Positions 5,384-10,422 of a stretch of DNA of 10,422 nucleotides are shown here, one piece after another (within the stretch, counting starts at the first letter, position 1; each line of letters begins with the position of its first letter). The translations under genes were made by a program, and so were the position numbers. The notes below the pieces were generated by a model. It was given only the letters and a program-made list of their open reading frames with translations. It made no database searches and had not been told where the DNA came from. Origin of the DNA: Bryobacterales bacterium. Its GTDB lineage: Bacteria > Acidobacteriota > Terriglobia > Bryobacterales > Bryobacteraceae. The stretch spans positions 3,250-13,671 of the forward strand of contig PLMF01000114.1 in NCBI GenBank assembly GCA_003142355.1. Reading direction: 5' to 3'.

Positions 5384-8300
5384 ATGTTTTCCAAGTCGAT
5401 GCAGGTTTTGATTCTGTTACTGGCCGCTGGGGCGCTCTTCGCCCAGACGGAGAAAGCGACGCTGCGAGGGACGGCGACAGACCCCTCGGGTGCGGTGGTA
5501 CAGAATGCCACGGTCGTTGTCAGCGAACTGGCCACCAACGTCGAAGCCCGCCGCGTCACGACGGACGCCAGCGGCAACTACGAGATTCCCGAACTCAAGC
5601 CGAGCACGTACCGCATAGAGGTGAACGAGGCCGGCTTTCGGAAATTCCTGGCCGACAGCGTGGTGCTCGACCCCGGTCAGGTGCGGCGCGTGGATATCAA
5701 GCTCACGGTCGGAGCCACCACCGATTCCATCACAGTCGAGGCCGGCGCAGCCCTGATTCAGACCGAGAGCGGCACCATCAGCGGTCTGATCAATGCCAAG
5801 CTTCGGTATGCCGATGTGCCGACGGTGGATGTGTATCCGTCTCCGTTGGCCATGCTGGTGACCACTCCCGCCATCCAGGGAAACGGTTGGAGCCTGGTAA
5901 TGGCTGGTATTGCGGACCGGAACAAGCAGACTTGGGCGCTGGATGGCGTCGCCAACGACACCACCGCCGACCAGAACGATAACCCGAACTTCTTCGAGAC
6001 CGTCGAGGTGACCGCGCAGAACGGCGCGGCCGACAACGCTCGCGCCACCAACTTCAACTTGATCTCGAAGCGCGGCGCCAACGCCTTCCACGGCTCGGTG
6101 TATTGGAAAGAGGAAAACGCGGCTTTCAATTCGCGCGGGTTCTTCGATCCCAGGAGGACGCCCTATATCCTGCACGAGGGAGAGGTCGACCAGGGCGGCC
6201 GCATCATCAAAGACCGCACGTTCTTCTTTTTCGGCTGGATGTACCAGAATATCCCGCTCGGGTCCTACATACAGGCGAGCGTGCCGACGGTGAAGATGCG
6301 CGCCGGCGACTTCAGCGAATTCCCCACGGTGGTCCTCAAGGATCCCTACAACGGCAACACGCCGTTCCCCGGCAATCAGATCCCGGCGAACCGCGTCAAC
6401 AGCATCTCGCAGAGCATCATGAGCAAGTATTACCCACCGACGAACCAGTCCTGGAACCAGTTCACCAATAATTACGGCTGGCTGCACCCCTACAACCAGG
6501 AACTGTACAAGGGCAACTGGCCCTTCATTCGCGTGGACCATAGACTGACGAACAAGAACAATCTGTATGTGCGCTACATGATACGCAAGACGCCGTATAT
6601 CTGGACGCAAGGCGTGGGTGAGCTGTTCGACAGCACCCAAACGCGAGACCACCGGAACACGGTTGTGTCGGACACGCACATTTTCTCGCCGTCTCTGGTC
6701 AACAGTCTCACCTTCGGCCGCACGACCGACCTGCTCACGCAGGGGGCGCCGGACAAGGGCGTCACGCCGCCGTTCGGCGACGAAATCGACAAGACCCTGG
6801 GGCTGCAGGGCACCAATCTGCCGGGCCTCCATAGCGTCGGTTTCCCGCCCATTGCGATCACCGGCCTGACCAGCCTGTCGATCCGGAACGACGGTGGCGC
6901 CACCAACTTCGTGGTGACCGACGATGGCATCAACACCTTCGAGGACACGCTGACCTGGATGAAGGGCAAGCACGTCATGAAGTTCGGCGGGGATTATCGT
7001 CACTTCTGGCGGCTGTTGGGCACGATCTCTTCCACCACGTACGGCAATTTCACCTTCAACGGCACTTTCACGGGCCAGGCCTTCGCGGATTTCCTGCTGG
7101 GGGTTCCGCAGAACAGCCAGCGGCTGACCCCGCTGATCAACCGCACGGTACATCAGAACCAGTCCGGGCTTTTCTTCACCGACACGTTCAAGCTCACATC
7201 GAAACTGACCCTCGACTATGGTGTACGGTGGGACTACTACGGCACGCCGGTGTATGACGACGGTCTGATGTGGAACTGGGATTCGACAACGGGAAATGTC
7301 ATTGTGGCGCCCGGGACGAAGTCCAAGATCAGCGCTCTGTATCCCTCGAACATCACCATCGTGGAAGGATCAGTAATCCCCTCGCCTAAGCTCAAGAACA
7401 TCCGGCCGCGTATTTCGGCGGCCTATCGCCTTACGGACAACATGGTGGTGCGCGGCGGCTATGGCGAATTCACGGAATCGTGGGGATATCTCAACAGCGG
7501 CCGGGTGAACGGCGCCGGTCCCTACCAATTGACCGAGTCGTATAACAACCAGCTTGTCAACGGCACGCCGCTGTTTGCGTTCCCCAACCCGTTTCCGACC
7601 AGCTTGTCGGCGGCTACGGTGGCGGGCCAGAGCGTGACGCAGTTTCCCATGAATACCGACGAAGGCGTGCTCCGGCAGTACAACCTCACCGTGGAGCGGC
7701 AGGTGGGCAACCTGGGATTCCGCCTTTCCCTGCTAGGCATGCAGGGCGCCGGGCAGAACTACACGTTGAACATCGACAAGCCGCAGGCCAGCACGACCAA
7801 ATTCGCCACCTCGCGCAATCCGTACCCGCAGTTCTCGAGCGCCAACGTCATTCGCACCGACGGTTCCTGGCACCGCGATGCGCTCCAGTTCGCGGTGACC
7901 AAGAGAATGGGCGCCTTCACGTTCGACTCGAACGTCACCTGGGCGAACAACATTTCGAACTACTACAACCTCCAGGATCCGTACCACCCGCTGAATTGGG
8001 GCACCGACGGCAGCGAACGGCGCATCCAGTGGGCTACGAACGCAACCTGGGCGGTGCCGGTGGGGAAGGGCAGGCAGCATCTCGCGAATGCCCCCGGGAT
8101 CGTCAACGCCGTGATTGGCGACTGGGGCGTGCAGGCGGTTACCGAATTCGCCTCCGGGCAGCATTACAACCCCAGCTTCAGCGGCTCCGACCCCTCGGGC
8201 ACGAACACGTCGGGCGGCATGCCGGATTGCGTCGGCAACCCCTGGTCCGGGACGCAGACTCTCAACCAGTGGTACAGCCTGTCCGCGTTCGCGGTGCCGC

Positions 8301-8578
8301 AGACCGGCCATTTTGGCAACTGCGGGTGGAACGTGCTGAAGGGCTACCCGATCCATGTCGGCCACATGAGCCTGGCCAAGACGTTCGCCATCACCGAGCG
8401 GCTCAAGACCACGTTCACGGCGCAGATCTCCAACGTCACCAACACGCAGCACTTCAACAATCCGAACAACAACATCAGTGCCGCCAACTTCGGGATGTTC
8501 ACTTCGATCATTGCGAATTACAACCCCGAGAAGCAGGGATACCGGCAAATCGATTTCAAGCTGCGTCTGAATTGGTAG
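5384..8578 (+). CDS. TonB-dependent receptor, Oar-like, with carboxypeptidase-regulatory domain
   Basis: This 1064-residue outer-membrane protein has a signal peptide (MFSKSMQVLILLLAAGALFA, cleavage after A20). A carboxypeptidase-regulatory-like domain follows at about 25-108 (TLRGTATDPSGAVVQNATV, TDASGNYEIPELKPSTYRIEV). Next come a plug domain at about 112-240 (VEVTAQNGAADNARATNFNLISKRG) and a long beta-barrel to the C-terminal FKLRLNW, whose last aromatic residue suits BamA-dependent insertion. This is the standard acidobacterial Oar/CarboxypepD_reg receptor design, and the length is normal. Such receptors take up large or scarce substrates with TonB energy; the substrate is not readable here. 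The LPLNGRN-type plug motif common in relatives is missing, replaced by a diverged stretch at about 141-175. A strong Shine-Dalgarno (GGGGAGG, 5372-5378) fixes the start. The LacI gene and twin operators upstream suggest carbohydrate-linked control. Confidence 0.92.
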   Translation: MFSKSMQVLILLLAAGALFAQTEKATLRGTATDPSGAVVQNATVVVSELATNVEARRVTTDASGNYEIPELKPSTYRIEVNEAGFRKFLADSVVLDPGQVRRVDIKLTVGATTDSITVEAGAALIQTESGTISGLINAKLRYADVPTVDVYPSPLAMLVTTPAIQGNGWSLVMAGIADRNKQTWALDGVANDTTADQNDNPNFFETVEVTAQNGAADNARATNFNLISKRGANAFHGSVYWKEENAAFNSRGFFDPRRTPYILHEGEVDQGGRIIKDRTFFFFGWMYQNIPLGSYIQASVPTVKMRAGDFSEFPTVVLKDPYNGNTPFPGNQIPANRVNSISQSIMSKYYPPTNQSWNQFTNNYGWLHPYNQELYKGNWPFIRVDHRLTNKNNLYVRYMIRKTPYIWTQGVGELFDSTQTRDHRNTVVSDTHIFSPSLVNSLTFGRTTDLLTQGAPDKGVTPPFGDEIDKTLGLQGTNLPGLHSVGFPPIAITGLTSLSIRNDGGATNFVVTDDGINTFEDTLTWMKGKHVMKFGGDYRHFWRLLGTISSTTYGNFTFNGTFTGQAFADFLLGVPQNSQRLTPLINRTVHQNQSGLFFTDTFKLTSKLTLDYGVRWDYYGTPVYDDGLMWNWDSTTGNVIVAPGTKSKISALYPSNITIVEGSVIPSPKLKNIRPRISAAYRLTDNMVVRGGYGEFTESWGYLNSGRVNGAGPYQLTESYNNQLVNGTPLFAFPNPFPTSLSAATVAGQSVTQFPMNTDEGVLRQYNLTVERQVGNLGFRLSLLGMQGAGQNYTLNIDKPQASTTKFATSRNPYPQFSSANVIRTDGSWHRDALQFAVTKRMGAFTFDSNVTWANNISNYYNLQDPYHPLNWGTDGSERRIQWATNATWAVPVGKGRQHLANAPGIVNAVIGDWGVQAVTEFASGQHYNPSFSGSDPSGTNTSGGMPDCVGNPWSGTQTLNQWYSLSAFAVPQTGHFGNCGWNVLKGYPIHVGHMSLAKTFAITERLKTTFTAQISNVTNTQHFNNPNNNISAANFGMFTSIIANYNPEKQGYRQIDFKLRLNW

Positions 8579-8593
8579 TTTGAGTCGTAACCT

Positions 8594-8624
8594 CGGCAGG
8601 GACGGAGAGAGGCCGTCCCTGCCG
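8594..8624. terminator. Strong hairpin after the receptor gene, possible terminator or repeat
   Basis: CGGCAGGGACGG (8594-8605) and CCGTCCCTGCCG (8613-8624) form a perfect 12-base, GC-rich stem with a 7-base loop AGAGAGG. It begins 16 bases after the receptor stop codon, where a terminator is expected. However, it is followed by a C-rich run rather than a T-tract, so it would be a non-classical terminator, an mRNA 3'-end protector, or a copy of a dispersed intergenic repeat. Confidence 0.55.
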
Positions 8625-8673
8625 CCCCCCGACCCATAGACGCGTTGCGCCGGGAATCAGTATCCTGGTTGCC

Positions 8674-10335
8674 ATGCGTACATTCTTGTTCTTCGCTTGC
8701 GCAGTGGCCTTCGGTCAACCCGCGGACCTGGTGCTGCGGAACGGAAAGATCGTCACCATGAACTCCGCTCGGCCGGTGGCCGAGGCCATGGCGGTGCGCG
8801 GGGACCGGATCGCGGCGCTGGGCGGCAACACGGACGCGGCGAAATGGACGGGACCTGGCACCAAGGTCATCGACCTGCACGGCATGTTGGCCATCCCGGG
8901 CTTCATAGAAGGGCACGGGCACTTCACGGGCGTGGGCGAGTTTCGCCTGGGGCTGGACCTGCGGGCGGCGCGCACGTGGGACGAAATTGTGGCCGAGGTG
9001 TCGCGCGCGGCAAAGCAAGCCAAGCCGGGCGAGTGGATCGTGGGGCGGGGCTGGCACCAATCCAAGTGGGAACGACCGCCGGAACCCAACGTGGAAGGCT
9101 TTCCGTTGCACGGCTCTCTCGACAAGGTTTCGCCCAACAACCCGGTGCTGCTGACGCATGCCAGCGGGCACGCGGCTTTCGTCAACGCCAACGCCATGGA
9201 GGCGGCGGGCATCACGCGCGACACTCCGAACCCGCAGGGCGGGGAAATCCTGAAAGACAAGCAGGGCAACCCGACCGGGCTGCTGCGCGAACAGGCCGAG
9301 GGGCTCGTCAACCGGGCTCACGGCCAGTGGCGGGCGGCTCACACCGACCTGCGCAAGGTGATCAGCCTGGCCGTAGACGAGTGTCTCGCCAAGGGCATCA
9401 CCACGTTTGAAGACGCGGGATCGGCGCTGGCAACGGTGGACGTGTTCCGGAGCATGGCCGAGAACCACGAGCTGCGGCTGCGCATGTGGGTGATGCTGCG
9501 GACGTCGAACCAGCAACTGGAGCCGAACCTCGACCGCTACCGGGCGATCGGGGCAGGGGGGAATTATCTTACCGTGCGGGCGATCAAGCGGCAGATGGAC
9601 GGGGCGCTGGGGTCGCGCGGCGCGTGGCTGCTGGCGCCGTACGCCGACCAGCCGGACAGCCGCGGGTTGAACACGGAAGACCCGGCCGATATCTGCAAGA
9701 CGGCGGAGCTGGCAATCGAGCACGGGTATCAGCTCTGCGTTCACGCCATCGGCGACCGGGCCAACCGCGAGACGCTGGACATCTACGAGCAGGTGTTTCG
9801 CGAACATCCCGAAAAGAAAGACCTGCGCTGGCGGGTGGAGCACGCGCAGCACCTGAGCGCGGCCGATATTCCGCGCTTTGGGAAGCTGGGCGTGGTGGCG
9901 GCCATGCAGGGGATCCATTGCACGTCCGACGGGCCATACGTGATTCTGCGGCTGGGGCCGGCCCGGGCCGAAGAGGGGGCCTACGTGTGGCAGAAGCTCA
10001 TGCAATCGGGCGCGGTGGTGGGGAACGGGACGGACGCGCCGGTGGAAGACGTCAGCCCGCTGGCGTCGTTCTACGCATCGGTGAGCCGCAAGCTGAAGGA
10101 CGGTTCGGTGTTCTACCCCGGACAGCGCATGAGCCGCGAGGAGGCGCTGCGGTCGTACACGTGGTCGAACGCGTATGCGGCGTTCGAGGAGAAGCTGAAA
10201 GGCTCGCTCGAGCCGGGCAAGCTGGCGGACATCACGGTGCTTTCGCGCGACATATTGACCGTTCCGGAAGACGAGATCGCGGCCACCGGCGTGGTGTATA
10301 CGATTGTGGGCGGGAAGGTGGCGTACGAGCGGTGA
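8674..10335 (+). CDS. Exported amidohydrolase, YtcJ-like (amidohydrolase family 3)
   Basis: This 553-residue metal-dependent hydrolase starts with a short signal peptide (MRTFLFFACAVAFG, likely cleaved near QPAD). The composite beta-sandwich (ADLVLRNGKIVTMN ... KVIDLHGMLAIPGFIEG) leads into the metal-binding GHGHF motif (H81, H83). Other family landmarks are K305 in AIKRQMDGALGSRGAWL, H358 in CVHAIGDRANRETLD, H390 in RVEHAQHL and D454 in GNGTDAPVEDVSPL. The C-terminal LEPGKLADITVLSRDIL closes the sandwich. All expected ligands are present, so it should be active. Substrates in this family are varied (N-formyl, N-acyl and cyclic amide compounds) and cannot be deduced here. Export points to periplasmic action. 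It lies 95 bases after the receptor, beyond a strong hairpin, so co-transcription is doubtful. Only a weak GGAA precedes the ATG. Confidence 0.9.
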   Translation: MRTFLFFACAVAFGQPADLVLRNGKIVTMNSARPVAEAMAVRGDRIAALGGNTDAAKWTGPGTKVIDLHGMLAIPGFIEGHGHFTGVGEFRLGLDLRAARTWDEIVAEVSRAAKQAKPGEWIVGRGWHQSKWERPPEPNVEGFPLHGSLDKVSPNNPVLLTHASGHAAFVNANAMEAAGITRDTPNPQGGEILKDKQGNPTGLLREQAEGLVNRAHGQWRAAHTDLRKVISLAVDECLAKGITTFEDAGSALATVDVFRSMAENHELRLRMWVMLRTSNQQLEPNLDRYRAIGAGGNYLTVRAIKRQMDGALGSRGAWLLAPYADQPDSRGLNTEDPADICKTAELAIEHGYQLCVHAIGDRANRETLDIYEQVFREHPEKKDLRWRVEHAQHLSAADIPRFGKLGVVAAMQGIHCTSDGPYVILRLGPARAEEGAYVWQKLMQSGAVVGNGTDAPVEDVSPLASFYASVSRKLKDGSVFYPGQRMSREEALRSYTWSNAYAAFEEKLKGSLEPGKLADITVLSRDILTVPEDEIAATGVVYTIVGGKVAYER

Positions 10336-10365
10336 TTGCCCGGGATACGCGCCTCCTGATATCCT
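10336..10365 (+). promoter_or_regulatory. Possible promoter for the next gene
   Basis: Directly after the amidohydrolase stop codon, TTGCCC (10336-10341) and TATCCT (10360-10365) are spaced 18 bases apart, a modest sigma70-like match. It would drive the gene beginning at 10406. The stretch 10360-10405 is AT-rich compared with the coding DNA around it. I see no terminator hairpin for the amidohydrolase gene. Confidence 0.3.
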
Positions 10366-10405
10366 TAGTGTTAACCCTATCCCTCATTTAAAAACAGGAG
10401 AAAAA

Positions 10406-10422
10406 ATGGCAGTCAAAGTTGG
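10406..10422 (+). CDS. Start of a gene cut by the window edge, possibly glyceraldehyde-3-phosphate dehydrogenase
   Basis: ATG at 10406 is preceded by a strong AGGAG (10396-10400) at 5 bases' spacing and an A-rich stretch, the mark of a highly translated gene. Only MAVKV plus the first two bases of the next codon (GG, so Gly) are visible. Many type I glyceraldehyde-3-phosphate dehydrogenases begin MAVKVGINGFGRIGR, and strong initiation fits a glycolytic enzyme. Five residues cannot prove it, so no gene symbol is given. Confidence 0.4.

Noticed and set aside
5417..7153. 578-residue minus-strand ORF inside the receptor gene
   Set aside because: It is an antisense shadow of GC-rich coding DNA. 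The plus-strand receptor has a signal peptide, recognisable domains and a strong Shine-Dalgarno; the antisense product has no recognisable domain.
8518..10005. 495-residue minus-strand ORF over the amidohydrolase
   Set aside because: Antisense shadow; the plus strand encodes a complete metal-binding amidohydrolase. The antisense translation is Arg/His/Pro-rich and matches no family I know.
1..10422. CRISPR array, tRNA/rRNA genes, insertion sequence or prophage
   Set aside because: No regularly spaced repeats, no cloverleaf or rRNA-like sequence, and no transposase, integrase or phage structural gene could be found by reading both strands.

Overview
The window looks like chromosomal DNA from a GC-rich acidobacterium of the Solibacter/Bryobacter type. 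This is inferred from protein style, not from a marker gene. The main evidence is a very large Oar-like TonB-dependent receptor with an N-terminal carboxypeptidase-regulatory domain, a secreted YtcJ-type amidohydrolase, a BamE-like secreted protein paired with a CPBP protease, and a YprB-type exonuclease with a TPR-like tail. These are all typical of that group.

Layout, left to right. (1) 30-1283 (+): RNase H-like DEDDh exonuclease with helical repeats. (2) 1286-1848 (-): a type II toxin-antitoxin pair, a ribbon-helix-helix antitoxin followed by a ParE/RelE-type toxin, overlapping by 13 bases. Its upstream region carries repeats suited to autoregulation. (3) 1899-1923: a 25-base near-palindrome that may be a dispersed repeat. 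(4) 1927-2352 (-): a small exported protein of unknown function with its own promoter-like sequence. (5) 4093-2448 (-): a two-gene operon, CPBP membrane protease then a secreted BamE-like protein, overlapping by 31 bases. (6) 4172-5212 (+): LacI-family regulator with a GTG start, divergent from the operon. (7) 5213-5383: a regulatory region with a hairpin, a sigma70-like promoter and two opposed LacI-type operators whose centres are exactly 21 bases apart. (8) 5384-8578 (+): the TonB-dependent receptor. (9) 8594-8624: a perfect 12-bp hairpin. (10) 8674-10335 (+): amidohydrolase. (11) 10406 to the end (+): the first codons of another gene, possibly glyceraldehyde-3-phosphate dehydrogenase.

The clearest functional unit is the LacI regulator with the receptor: the regulator probably represses the receptor from the twin operators just downstream of the predicted transcription start, and an unknown ligand (in this family often a sugar) would release it. 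Whether the amidohydrolase belongs to this regulon is unclear, because the strong hairpin separates it from the receptor. I see no rRNA, tRNA, CRISPR array, transposase or prophage genes. No gene family here is clearly new; the most informative signals are regulatory.
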